From contig LQPB01000028.1 in assembly GCA_002102225.1 (NCBI GenBank), positions 124,001 to 188,000 of the forward strand: a stretch of 64,000 nucleotides of DNA, in the 5' to 3' direction. A program made the position numbers and the translations under genes. Shown here in pieces: positions 18,033-25,726 of this stretch (positions are counted from its first letter, which is position 1; every line of letters starts with the position of its first letter). The notes under the pieces were generated by a model. The model was not told the DNA's origin. It saw only the letters and a list, made by a program, of their open reading frames with translations, and ran no database searches. The DNA is from Mycobacterium interjectum (GTDB lineage: Bacteria; Actinomycetota; Actinomycetes; Mycobacteriales; Mycobacteriaceae).

Positions 18033-18755
18033 TTACGCGCCGCGCTCGGCCCGATGGCGGCGCTTGAGCGGGTGCTCGGTGTCGATCAGCGACCTGGCGA
18101 TCTCGATCAGCTTGGTATTGGAGTCCTGGGATAGCCGGGAGAGCAGTTCGAACGCCTCGACGGCATCGAGGTTGAAGCGTTCCATGATCACGCCCTTGGC
18201 CTGGCCGATGACGTCCCGCGACGCCAGGGCGCTGCGAAATTGGTCCTGGCGCCGCATCATCGACCACGCCAGCGCGACATGGGTGGCGAAAACGCCGCCC
18301 AGCTCCAGTGATTCGTCGGTGAAGGCGTGTGGATGTTCGGCGTAGAAGTTGAGCGCCGCCATGCCGCTGCCATCGGCGTACAGCTCGAAGGACAGGATCG
18401 AGCGGATCGGGGTCTGCTCGAGCGCGTGGCGCTGATACCGGGGCCAGCGCAGGTCGACGTTGAGATCCTCGACATGCACCATGTGGTGCCGCCACACGGC
18501 CGACAGGCACGGCCCTTCGCCGCAGCGGTTCTGGATCGCGTCCAGGACCATCGGATAGCGATGCGTGGCCACCACGTTGGTGACCGCCTTCGTCCCGTCG
18601 GCCATGGTGATCCCCGCGTACTGGCAGCCCGCCACGTGCCGGGATCCGCTGTCGACGAGTTCGTGCAGACCGACGGTGGTTTCCGTCCCGTTGCGATCGA
18701 GGTCGGCGATCAGGTCCGCCAGCTGGGCCGCCACCGTGCTCACCTGCTGCACCAC
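18033..18755 (-). CDS. GAF-ANTAR transcription antiterminator
   Basis: A 240-residue protein. A GAF domain (about 15-160) with the segment CGEGPCLSAVW, typical of mycobacterial GAF-ANTAR proteins, precedes a C-terminal ANTAR domain (about 170-225). The ANTAR domain has the hallmark GQAKGVIMERF followed by A-F-x-L-L-S. ANTAR domains bind paired hexaloop RNA hairpins and prevent termination. GTG 18755 is chosen because GGAGGGGG lies 8 bases before it; ATG 18788 has no suitable site. It may share a transcript with the dehydrogenase gene. The GAF ligand is unknown. Confidence 0.85.
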   Translation of the reverse strand: MVQQVSTVAAQLADLIADLDRNGTETTVGLHELVDSGSRHVAGCQYAGITMADGTKAVTNVVATHRYPMVLDAIQNRCGEGPCLSAVWRHHMVHVEDLNVDLRWPRYQRHALEQTPIRSILSFELYADGSGMAALNFYAEHPHAFTDESLELGGVFATHVALAWSMMRRQDQFRSALASRDVIGQAKGVIMERFNLDAVEAFELLSRLSQDSNTKLIEIARSLIDTEHPLKRRHRAERGA

Positions 18756-19060
18756 GCCATCACCCCCTCCGGGGTCCCTGGTGCGCATACTCCCCCACCG
18801 CGCGTCGGCGCACAGACGAAGTCTATGAGCCATCCGACGAAGTGCAAAGCGGTTAGCGAACCGACCGGGCTCGCGCGACGAAAGGGCCCTATGGAAGTCA
18901 AAAGATCTCGCCCCGCCGGGCGCCGGCCGAAGGCGGGAACCGTTGCGGCTCAACGCTTACGGTGGCGCTGCGCCGTGTCGGCGGCCCGGGTGGACCCTTT
19001 ATCACCCCTCGCGTTGGGTTCAGCTGCGCGCCTGCCGACCCGAGTCTTGCCGAAGACCAG
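18756..19060. other. Gene-free stretch between GAF-ANTAR and MerR genes
   Basis: About 305 bases hold no convincing gene. It is the leader/promoter region of the GAF-ANTAR gene and the 3' flank of the MerR gene, both on the minus strand. A TTGACT hexamer on the minus strand (18902-18897) could be a -35 element, but no good -10 is at the right distance. Confidence 0.4.
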
Positions 19061-19399
19061 CTAGCCGCCGTTCGGCTTCTTGGCCGCCGCGCTCTTCGAG
19101 CGCCGATTCGTGTTGGCCGCCGACAGGGCGGCGTTGTCGTCTTCCAGGCTCAGGATGCGCGCGATGCCGGCCAGGTTCACCCCGGCGTCGAGGAGTGCGC
19201 TGATGCGCTGGAGCCGAGCCAGGTCGTCGGCGCTGTAGCGCCGCGTTCCCCCGTCGCTGCGGGCCGGCGTCAGCAGCCCATAGCGCTCATACAGGCGCAG
19301 CGACTGCACCGGGATGCCGGAAAGTTCGGCGGCTACGGAGATTCCGTACACCCCCCGATCGGGCGCCGGCGCACCGGTGTCGCCACGGTCGTCGGTCAT
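19061..19399 (-). CDS. MerR-family regulator (HspR-like), divergent from hsp18
   Basis: A 112-residue protein with an N-terminal MerR winged helix: YGISVAAELSGIP, LRLYERYGLLTPAR, then RRYSADDLARLQRI. A short dimerisation helix and a basic tail KSAAAKKPNGG follow. The overall layout is that of HspR-like repressors, which silence heat-shock genes. ATG 19399 is preferred because GAGGAG stands 9 bases before it; the TTG at 19408 is too close. It is transcribed away from hsp18, with 147 bases between holding an inverted repeat, so it probably controls hsp18 and itself. No metal-binding Cys pattern is present, so metal sensing is unlikely. Confidence 0.85.
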   Translation of the reverse strand: MTDDRGDTGAPAPDRGVYGISVAAELSGIPVQSLRLYERYGLLTPARSDGGTRRYSADDLARLQRISALLDAGVNLAGIARILSLEDDNAALSAANTNRRSKSAAAKKPNGG

Positions 19400-19457
19400 C
19401 ACACGCAACTCCTCAGCAGGCTTCCGCAGAAAACCTGTGTATCACACTTGCGCTTAG

Positions 19458-19467
19458 CTGTCGACAG
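19458..19467. promoter_or_regulatory. Palindrome in the merR-hsp18 divergent promoter region
   Basis: CTGTCGACAG is a perfect 10-bp palindrome between the divergent MerR and Hsp18 genes. It could be an operator arm or part of the MerR gene promoter. It is short, so weak on its own. Confidence 0.35.
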
Positions 19468-19480
19468 TGTTATATCAAAT

Positions 19481-19498
19481 CTATGTCATTGGACATAG
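19481..19498. promoter_or_regulatory. Inverted repeat upstream of hsp18, candidate MerR/HspR operator
   Basis: CTATGTC (19481-19487) and GACATAG (19492-19498) form a perfect 7-4-7 inverted repeat 48 bases before the hsp18 start and 82 bases from the divergent MerR start. The surrounding 40 bases are AT-rich, as expected of a promoter. The sequence differs from the HAIR element (CTTGAGT-N7-ACTCAAG) of classical HspR. Confidence 0.55.
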
Positions 19499-19546
19499 GA
19501 AATAGCCCACTTCAGAATTGAGAGATTGGAGTGAGAGGTGACTGCC

Positions 19547-19996
19547 ATGCTGATGCGTACCGACCCGTTCCGTGACTTCGACCGCTTCACCCAACAAGTG
19601 TTCGGCACGGCCGCCCGGCCTGCCGTGATGCCGATGGACGCCTGGCGCGAGGGAGACCACTTCGTCGTCGAGTTCGACCTGCCGGGCATCAACGCCGACT
19701 CGCTGGACATCGACATCGAGCGCAATGTGGTGACCGTGCGCGCCGAGCGGCCGGCCCTCGACCCCGACCGCGAGATGCTGGCCACCGAGCGGCCCCGCGG
19801 GGTGTTCAGCCGCCAGCTCGTGCTGGGCGAAAACCTCGACACCGAAAGGATCGAGGCGTCCTACTCCGAAGGCGTCCTGCGGCTGCACATTCCGGTGGCC
19901 GAGAAGGCAAAGCCGCGCAAGATCTCCGTCGGCCGGGGCAACGGGCACCGGGCCATCGACGACAACGCGGCGCAGCGGGAGGTGATCGACGCCTGA
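19547..19996 (+). CDS. hsp18: Small heat-shock protein Hsp18 (18 kDa antigen)
   Basis: A 149-residue alpha-crystallin-type chaperone that holds unfolding proteins without ATP. The N-terminus [14 protein letters not shown] and the core segments [20 protein letters not shown] and [17 protein letters not shown] closely resemble the 18 kDa antigen of M. leprae and M. avium (148 residues). The C-terminal I-x-V motif (ISV, in RKISVGRG) used for oligomerisation is present. ATG 19547 matches that known start, and GAGAGGTG precedes it. A MerR regulator lies divergently upstream. A GC hairpin follows the stop. This is not the DevR-controlled HspX (Acr), which I did not find in the window. Confidence 0.93.
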   Translation: MLMRTDPFRDFDRFTQQVFGTAARPAVMPMDAWREGDHFVVEFDLPGINADSLDIDIERNVVTVRAERPALDPDREMLATERPRGVFSRQLVLGENLDTERIEASYSEGVLRLHIPVAEKAKPRKISVGRGNGHRAIDDNAAQREVIDA

Positions 19997-20007
19997 GCAG
20001 GTGGCGG

Positions 20008-20033
20008 GCGGGCGGCGTTTCGGCGCCGCCCGC
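20008..20033 (+). terminator. Hairpin terminator after hsp18
   Basis: GCGGGCGGCG (20008-20017) and CGCCGCCCGC (20024-20033) form a perfect 10-bp stem around TTTCGG, starting 11 bases after the hsp18 stop. There is no T tract, as is common in mycobacteria. Confidence 0.6.
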
Positions 20034-20074
20034 GGCCCGCGCCGGCGCGTCGACCCGAGGAGGCGAGGTCCCAG

Positions 20075-20767
20075 ATGAATTGGCAGCTGAATGGCCAAAA
20101 GCCCGATGTCGAGCAGGCCTTGGCCTCCGGCGTGCCGCAGCGGGTGGGGTGGTTCCGCTTCTACTTCGCCGACCAGCGGTGGGAGTGGTCCGAGGAGGTA
20201 CAGCGGATCCACGGGTACGAACCCGGCGCCGTCGTGCCGACCACCGACCTGGTGCTCGCGCACAAGCACCCCGACGACCGCGGACAGGTCGCGGCCACCA
20301 TCGACCAGATCCTCAACACCCGCGAGGCGTTCAGCACCCGCCACCGGATCATCGACACCGGTGGCAACGTGCGCCACATCGTCGTCGTTGGTGACCAGCT
20401 GTTCGACGAGCACGGCGACGTCATCGGGACGCACGGGTTCTACATCGACGTTTCCCCGCTGGCCGAGCGCGCGCAGGAGGAGGCGGTCACCGCGCGGCTG
20501 GCGGAGATCAGCGAGCACCGCGCCGGCATCGAGCAGGCCAAGGGCATGCTGATGCTCGTCTACGACATCGACGACAACGCCGCGTTCAACCTGCTCAAGT
20601 GGTTGTCCCAGGAGGTCAACGTCAAGCTGCGGGTGTTGGCCGAGCAGATCGCCGAAGACTTCCGCGGCGCCGCCGCGGCTCTCAACGCGCAATCGGAGTT
20701 CGACCACCTGCTGCTGACCGCGCACCGGCGCTTCCAGCAGCGCGACGGCCAACGGGTCACCGGGTGA
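20075..20767 (+). CDS. PAS-ANTAR transcription antiterminator
   Basis: A 230-residue protein: a PAS domain (about 22-135) with WFRFYFADQRWEWSEEVQRI and HPDDRGQV, then an ANTAR domain (about 145-200) with HRAGIEQAKGMLMLVYDI. It is a predicted RNA-binding antiterminator tuned by a PAS ligand. A second ANTAR protein (18033-18755) lies 2 kb away, so this stress cluster has two putative RNA-level regulators. ATG 20075 follows GAGGAGGCGAGG. Its 3' end overlaps by 11 bases the 3' end of the convergent acyltransferase gene. Confidence 0.85.
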   Translation: MNWQLNGQKPDVEQALASGVPQRVGWFRFYFADQRWEWSEEVQRIHGYEPGAVVPTTDLVLAHKHPDDRGQVAATIDQILNTREAFSTRHRIIDTGGNVRHIVVVGDQLFDEHGDVIGTHGFYIDVSPLAERAQEEAVTARLAEISEHRAGIEQAKGMLMLVYDIDDNAAFNLLKWLSQEVNVKLRVLAEQIAEDFRGAAAALNAQSEFDHLLLTAHRRFQQRDGQRVTG

Positions 20768-22175
20768 CGGGTGTGCGCGCGGCCTTCGGTCGCTGGCGTC
20801 CGCGGCTGCGGCTCGCCTTGACCAGCTGCGCGACGGCGTCCTCGATGCCGGCCGCGAGCGCCTCGATGTCCGGCGCGGTGTCGTAGTCGGCGGTGATGCC
20901 GAAGATGAACGCGTCGGCATAGCTGAGCATCGCGATCCCGGTGCGCAGCTGCAGGGCGATCGGGGGCACCGGCAGGATTTCCAGCACCCGCCGGCCCAGC
21001 AGAGTCTGCCGCTTGCGCGGGCCGGGGACGTTGGTCGCCAGCGCGACCACCGCCCGCTGGGGCAACCGGGCCAGCAACCGAATCCCCCACGCGGTCAACG
21101 CGAACGGGATGTTCTTGGCCGCCGAGACCAGTGCGCTGCCCCCCTCGCTCTGACCGCTGGCCTTGGCCCGGGTGAGCCGGCCGTGCACCAGCCGCAACTG
21201 CTCCACCGGGTCGGCCTCGTCGACCGGCAGCAACGGCAGCATCGCCGAGACCTGGTTATCGGTCATGCCGAAGTGGTTGGTCGGGCGAACCGAAACCGGC
21301 ACGAGCGTGCGCAGCGAGTTGCGGCCGGGCCGTTCCCCCCGCTCGAGCAGCATCTTGCGGTAACTGGCGGTGATAGCCGCCAGCGCCACGTCGTTGAGGG
21401 TCACGTCGAACGCGCGGGCGACCCGCTGCAGGTCGGCCAGCCGGACGCGGGCCGCGCTGAAGCGCCGCATCGTGGTGACGGGCCCGTTCAGCGACGATTC
21501 CGGCGCGAGGCTGAACATGCTGGCGGTGAGTTCGGCCGCGCCCACGGCGACATGTTCGGCCGTCGCCGCCGCGGCGAGCGCGCCCCGCCCCAAGCCGCTG
21601 ATCCAGCTCACCGGGTTGAGGCCGAGCTTGGGCGGGCTCGGCGGGCCGGACCGGTCCGGCTCCCTGGCGGCGCGGATGTCGGTGGCGAAAGTGCCTCCCC
21701 GAGCATCGGCGTCGTCGCTGAACCTGGCCAGCAGCTGCGTCGTGGCGATGCCGTCGGCGATGCAGTGGTGGATCTTGGTCAACACCGCCCATCGGCCGCC
21801 ACTGAGGCCCTCGATGAGGTAGCACTCCCACAGCGGGCGCTCGCGGTCGAGCCGCCGCTCCATCACGGTCGCGATCGTCTCGAACAGCTCGGCGTCCCCA
21901 CCGGGATGCGGCAGCGCGAGGCGGTGCAGGTGCCGCGTGATGTCGAAGTGCGGGTCGTCCACCCATTCGGGCGCGGCGAGATCGAGCGGGTGGGTCCGCA
22001 GGATCTGCGTGCACCGCGGAATGGTCGGCGCGCGGTCGGCGAAGGCGGCGACGAACTCGTCGAAGTCGGGAGCGGGACCCTCCATGATCGACACTCCCCC
22101 GACGGCCAGGCTCACGTGCGGATCGGCGTCCTCGACTTCCAGGAAGGTCGCGTCGAGCGCGGTTAATTGCTCCAT
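20757..22175 (-). CDS. Wax ester synthase/diacylglycerol acyltransferase (WS/DGAT)
   Basis: A 472-residue acyltransferase that joins an acyl-CoA to diacylglycerol or a long-chain alcohol to make storage lipid. The active-site motif HHCIADG (136-142) carries the catalytic His-His and Asp. The N-terminus MEQLTALDATFLEVED and the C-terminal block with NVPGPR are typical of the Tgs family. ATG 22175 is chosen over GTG 22193 by family alignment. In M. tuberculosis a member (Tgs1) belongs to the DevR regulon. Here the gene lies 2.6 kb outside the main DevR-box island and I see no clear box in front of it. Confidence 0.9.
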   Translation of the reverse strand: MEQLTALDATFLEVEDADPHVSLAVGGVSIMEGPAPDFDEFVAAFADRAPTIPRCTQILRTHPLDLAAPEWVDDPHFDITRHLHRLALPHPGGDAELFETIATVMERRLDRERPLWECYLIEGLSGGRWAVLTKIHHCIADGIATTQLLARFSDDADARGGTFATDIRAAREPDRSGPPSPPKLGLNPVSWISGLGRGALAAAATAEHVAVGAAELTASMFSLAPESSLNGPVTTMRRFSAARVRLADLQRVARAFDVTLNDVALAAITASYRKMLLERGERPGRNSLRTLVPVSVRPTNHFGMTDNQVSAMLPLLPVDEADPVEQLRLVHGRLTRAKASGQSEGGSALVSAAKNIPFALTAWGIRLLARLPQRAVVALATNVPGPRKRQTLLGRRVLEILPVPPIALQLRTGIAMLSYADAFIFGITADYDTAPDIEALAAGIEDAVAQLVKASRSRGRQRPKAARTPVTR

Positions 22176-22222
22176 CTCGCCACTTTCCGCCACCGCGCGG
22201 CCCCGCGGTGAGAGCCAGAAGT

Positions 22223-22242
22223 CCTCAACTTTCGGGGCCTAA
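22223..22242 (+). promoter_or_regulatory. Weak DevR-box-like sequence before PEP synthase
   Basis: CCTCAACTTTCGGGGCCTAA shares ACTTTCGG and CCTAA with the GGGACTTTCGGCCCTAA form of the DevR box, but the first GGG is missing and the CCC half is shifted by one base. It ends 44 bases before the ppsA start. Weak. Confidence 0.25.
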
Positions 22243-22285
22243 TGACGGCAGCGCGGCGGCAGCGCCGGGTCATATCGTGAGGCGC

Positions 22286-24682
22286 ATGAGCGGGTTCAAC
22301 TACATTCGGTTCTTCGAAGAAATCGGCATCGACGACGTGCCGGTGGTCGGCGGCAAGAACGCCTCGCTCGGCGAGATGTACCAGAAGCTGTCCGGGCGGG
22401 GCATCCGCGTCCCGCACGGGTTCGCCACCACCGCCGAGGCCTACAAGCACGTACTGGACAGCGCCGGTGCCTGGGACGCGCTGCACGCCGAGCTCGACGA
22501 CCTCGACCCGGACGACGTCGCCTCGTTGGCGCGCAGAGGCAAGCGCGCCCGTGAAATCGTCTACGGCGCGGGGCTTCCCGCCGACTTCGCCGCCGAGATC
22601 GTGTCCGCCTACCGCATGCTGCAGGCCGAGTACGGCGAGGAGGTCAGCCTCGCGGTGCGCAGCTCGGCGACGGCCGAGGACCTGCCGACGGCCAGCTTCG
22701 CCGGCCAGCAGGAAACCTTTCTCAACATCACGGGTTCGGAGAGCCTGCTGGACGCGTGCCGCCGTTGCTTCGCCAGCCTGTTCACCGACCGGGCCATCCA
22801 CTATCGCGTCGACCAGGGCTTCGACCACTTCAAGGTCGCGCTGTCGATCGGGATCATGAAGATGGTGCGCTCCGACCTCGCGTCGTCCGGGGTGATGTTC
22901 ACCATCGACACCGAATCCGGCTTCAACGACGTCGTTTTCATCACCGGCGCCTACGGGCTCGGCGAGAACGTGGTCCAAGGTGCCGTCGACCCCGACGAGT
23001 TCTACGTCCACAAGCCGACCTACCTGGCCGGCCACCGCGCCGTGCTGCGCCGGCTGATCGGCGATAAGGCGGTGAAGATGGTCTTCGTCGAGGGCGGCAC
23101 CAAGCAGACAACCCGCAACGTCCCCACGCCCAAGGCCGACCGCGCCCGATTCTGCGTCACCGACTCCGACGTGCTCGAGCTGGCCGGTTACGCGTGCACC
23201 ATCGAGGGCCACTACGGGCGGCCGATGGACATCGAGTGGGCCAAGGACGGTCTCGACGGGAAGCTCTACATCGTCCAGGCGCGCCCGGAGACGGCCGCTT
23301 CCCAGCGCAGCCTCACGACGGTGGAGTCCTATGCGCTCGAGGGCAGGGGCGAGGTACTCACCGAGGGCCGTTCGGTCGGCGAGAAAGTCGCGTCGGGGGT
23401 GGCGAAGCGCATCGACCACCTCGAGCACCTGTCGGACTTCCAGCCCGGCCAGGTGCTGGTCGCCGACATCACGACGCCGGACTGGGAGCCGATCATGAAG
23501 ATCGCCGCCGCGATCGTCACCAACCGGGGCGGCCGCACCTGCCACGCGGCGATCATCGCGCGTGAACTGGGCATCCCGGCCGTGGTGGGTGCGGGCGATG
23601 CGACGACGAGCGTGCCCGACGGCGAGGTCGTCACCGTGTCGTGCGTCGAGGGCGACACCGGGCGCGTCTACCGTGGCGAGATCGGCTTCCGTGTCGATCG
23701 CACCGAAGTGGCCGGCCTGCAGCGGCCCCGAACCCAGATCATGGTCAACCTCGGCAACCCGGACCTGGCGTTCAAGACGTCGTTTTTGCCCAACGACGGC
23801 GTGGGGCTGGCCCGGATGGAATTCATCGTCAGCGAGTACATCAAGGTCCACCCGATGGCCCTGCTGCACCCCGAAAAGGTCGGCGACGCCGAGGCGCTGG
23901 CCACGATCGAGCGGCTCACCCGCGGCTACCCCGACGGGGGCGCGTTCTTCGTGGAGCGCCTCTCCGAGGGAATCGGCACGATCGCCGCCGCCTTCTGGCC
24001 GAAGCCCGTCGTGGTCCGGATGTCGGACTTCAAGACCAACGAATACGCCAGCCTGGTGGGGGGCAACGCCTTCGAGCCGTCGGAGAGCAACCCGATGATC
24101 GGCTTCCGCGGCGCCTCGCGCTACGCACATCCGGCCTACGCCGAGGGATTCGCGCTGGAGTGCCGCGCGATGAAGCGGGTCCGCGAAGAGATGGGCCTGA
24201 CCAACGTCGTCATCATGCTCCCGTTCGTGCGCCGGGTCGCCGAGGCGGACCTGGTGCTGCAGACGATGGCCGAACTCGGCCTGCGGCGCGGCGACAACGG
24301 GCTCGAGGTTTACGCGATGTGCGAGATCCCGAACAACGTGATCCTCCTCGATCAGTTCGCCCAGCGCTTCGACGGCTTCTCCATCGGCTCCAACGACCTG
24401 ACCCAGCTCACGCTCGGCGTCGACCGTGACAGCGAAATCGTCGCCTTCGACTACGACGAGCGCGACGACGGCGTCAAGGAGATGATCCGCCTGGCCGTGG
24501 AAGGGTGCCGCCGTAACGGGATTCACTCGGGTCTATGCGGGCAGGCGCCGTCGGATTACCCCGACATGGCCGAATTCCTGGTCCGCACCGGCATCGACTC
24601 GATCAGCCTGAACCCCGATGTGGTGGTGAAGACCACCCGCCAGATTCTCGAGCTGGAGCGCCAGGCGGTGCCGCTGCAGTGA
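22286..24682 (+). CDS. ppsA: Phosphoenolpyruvate synthase (pyruvate, water dikinase)
   Basis: A 798-residue enzyme making PEP from pyruvate and ATP, releasing AMP and phosphate; it feeds gluconeogenesis. The N-terminal ATP-grasp domain (about 15-340) has VGGKNASLGEM and AVRSSATAEDLP. The swivelling phosphohistidine domain has His420 in GRTCHAAI. The C-terminal PEP-binding barrel has the segments MCEIPNNV and SIGSNDLTQLTLGVDRD and the acid/base Cys751 in GLCGQAP. The size fits PpsA (about 790) rather than PPDK (about 870-900). ATG 22286 is used because the upstream extension is not family sequence. It diverges from the WS/DGAT gene across 110 bases. Confidence 0.93.
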   Translation: MSGFNYIRFFEEIGIDDVPVVGGKNASLGEMYQKLSGRGIRVPHGFATTAEAYKHVLDSAGAWDALHAELDDLDPDDVASLARRGKRAREIVYGAGLPADFAAEIVSAYRMLQAEYGEEVSLAVRSSATAEDLPTASFAGQQETFLNITGSESLLDACRRCFASLFTDRAIHYRVDQGFDHFKVALSIGIMKMVRSDLASSGVMFTIDTESGFNDVVFITGAYGLGENVVQGAVDPDEFYVHKPTYLAGHRAVLRRLIGDKAVKMVFVEGGTKQTTRNVPTPKADRARFCVTDSDVLELAGYACTIEGHYGRPMDIEWAKDGLDGKLYIVQARPETAASQRSLTTVESYALEGRGEVLTEGRSVGEKVASGVAKRIDHLEHLSDFQPGQVLVADITTPDWEPIMKIAAAIVTNRGGRTCHAAIIARELGIPAVVGAGDATTSVPDGEVVTVSCVEGDTGRVYRGEIGFRVDRTEVAGLQRPRTQIMVNLGNPDLAFKTSFLPNDGVGLARMEFIVSEYIKVHPMALLHPEKVGDAEALATIERLTRGYPDGGAFFVERLSEGIGTIAAAFWPKPVVVRMSDFKTNEYASLVGGNAFEPSESNPMIGFRGASRYAHPAYAEGFALECRAMKRVREEMGLTNVVIMLPFVRRVAEADLVLQTMAELGLRRGDNGLEVYAMCEIPNNVILLDQFAQRFDGFSIGSNDLTQLTLGVDRDSEIVAFDYDERDDGVKEMIRLAVEGCRRNGIHSGLCGQAPSDYPDMAEFLVRTGIDSISLNPDVVVKTTRQILELERQAVPLQ

Positions 24683-24690
24683 ATTTGGTC

Positions 24691-24806
24691 GCGCCGGTGA
24701 TACCGCAATTGGGAATCATCCAATGGCTCGCCCGATGCCGTTTTCCCCGACCAATAGGTGACCTTCGTTTGCGATAGCGCCGGTGATACCAAAAAATGAA
24801 GGTCAC
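24691..24806. repeat. Direct and inverted repeats between convergent genes
   Basis: GCGCCGGTGATACC occurs exactly at 24691-24704 and again at 24777-24790. Around the second copy, GTGACCTTC (24758-24766) and GAAGGTCAC (24798-24806) form a perfect 9-bp inverted repeat with a 31-base spacer. The region lies between the 3' ends of ppsA and the minus-strand KAS III-like gene. The long stem-loop may end transcription from both sides. The 14-base direct repeat is not explained by that. Confidence 0.55.
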
Positions 24807-24844
24807 GTCATGGCCGGCCCACGGTGCTCGAGTGCCTGATGTGA

Positions 24845-25726
24845 TTAGTGAACCCGCTGCGGCTGCCGATACAGGGCCGCGCCGGCCGTGATGCCCGCGC
24901 CCGCGGCGACGAACAGGACCCGCGCGCCGGCCGCCAGCGTGCCGGCCTGCGGTTCGAACGCGGCCGCCAGCGCGGCGGTGTGCATGCGCTGATCGTCTGC
25001 GACGCAGACCTTTTCGATGGGTATCCCGAGCGCCTGGCTCAGCGCGGCGCGATACCCGGGCCGGGCCGGCGCGGCGACGACCAGGTCGATGTCCACCGGC
25101 CCCACGGACTGGCTGTCCAGGCAGGCCCGCGCCGCCGACACGGCCGCCGCGGCGAATCGCTCGTCCATCTCCTCCGACTGGTTGAAGCGCAGCACGTTGC
25201 GCGCGTCGGCGAATCCCACTGTGGCCGAGAAGGCCTCGGGTTCGTCGGTGTTCACCCAGGACACCCGGCTCAGCCCGGCGTCGTCGTCGGTCCAGCGGCA
25301 CAGCAACGCCGCACCGGCGGGTGAGAACGGAAAGTGCTCGCTCATCCCGTGTCCCGGATCGGCGTCGCTGGCCACGACCAGCGCGCGCTGCACGCTGTGT
25401 GTGCGCAAGAACCCGTCGACGATGTGCAGTGCGGTCAGCACCCCGCAGGAGCCGTTGGCGACGTCGAAGGAGAAGGTGCCGTGGGCACCGGCGTGCGGAT
25501 CCTCGGGATTGGCCCCGATGTCGTCCTGGATCAGCGCGGCGAGCGCCGGCTCCCCCAGGTTGCGGTCGCGGTAGATCCCCGCATTGACAACGAGATCCAG
25601 TTCGTCGGCGTCGCACCCGGCCCGGTGCAGGCAGTCCTTCGCGGCGGTTACCGCGAGGTGCAGCGCGCTGTGCCGGCCCCGCAGGCGGGGGTGCGCGAGG
25701 CCGACTCGATCAATGACCGTGCCCAT
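24845..25726 (-). CDS. KAS III-like protein with incomplete active site
   Basis: A 293-residue thiolase-fold protein of the FabH/KAS III family, shorter than usual (about 320-350). The nucleophile Cys94 is kept (ANGSCGVLTA), as is a glycine-rich C-terminal strand (AGAGITAGAAL). The other two catalytic residues look lost: the usual HQAN stretch reads APARPGYRA, and the GNTS stretch reads MHTAAL. It could be a non-condensing acyl-transfer partner. It overlaps the complete KAS III gene upstream (25710-26816) by 17 bases, which suggests coupled translation and perhaps a heterodimer. It is third in a nitroreductase-KAS III-KAS III-like operon. Confidence 0.72.
   Translation of the reverse strand: MGTVIDRVGLAHPRLRGRHSALHLAVTAAKDCLHRAGCDADELDLVVNAGIYRDRNLGEPALAALIQDDIGANPEDPHAGAHGTFSFDVANGSCGVLTALHIVDGFLRTHSVQRALVVASDADPGHGMSEHFPFSPAGAALLCRWTDDDAGLSRVSWVNTDEPEAFSATVGFADARNVLRFNQSEEMDERFAAAAVSAARACLDSQSVGPVDIDLVVAAPARPGYRAALSQALGIPIEKVCVADDQRMHTAALAAAFEPQAGTLAAGARVLFVAAGAGITAGAALYRQPQRVH

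Noticed and set aside
16798..18510. An N-terminal extension of the alcohol dehydrogenase by 177 residues
   Set aside because: The extension lies antiparallel in frame over the GAF-ANTAR gene, is Arg/Pro-rich and has no domain. Family sequence begins at ATG 17979.
18841..18905. A DevR-like box (AAAGGGCCCTATGGAAGTC) near the GAF-ANTAR gene
   Set aside because: The half-sites are in the wrong order and spacing, and the site is about 125 bases from the start codon.
22163..24526. A 787-codon minus-strand frame opposite ppsA
   Set aside because: The plus strand encodes PEP synthase with all catalytic motifs. The antisense product has only Val/Asp/Gly/Arg-rich runs and no ribosome site.
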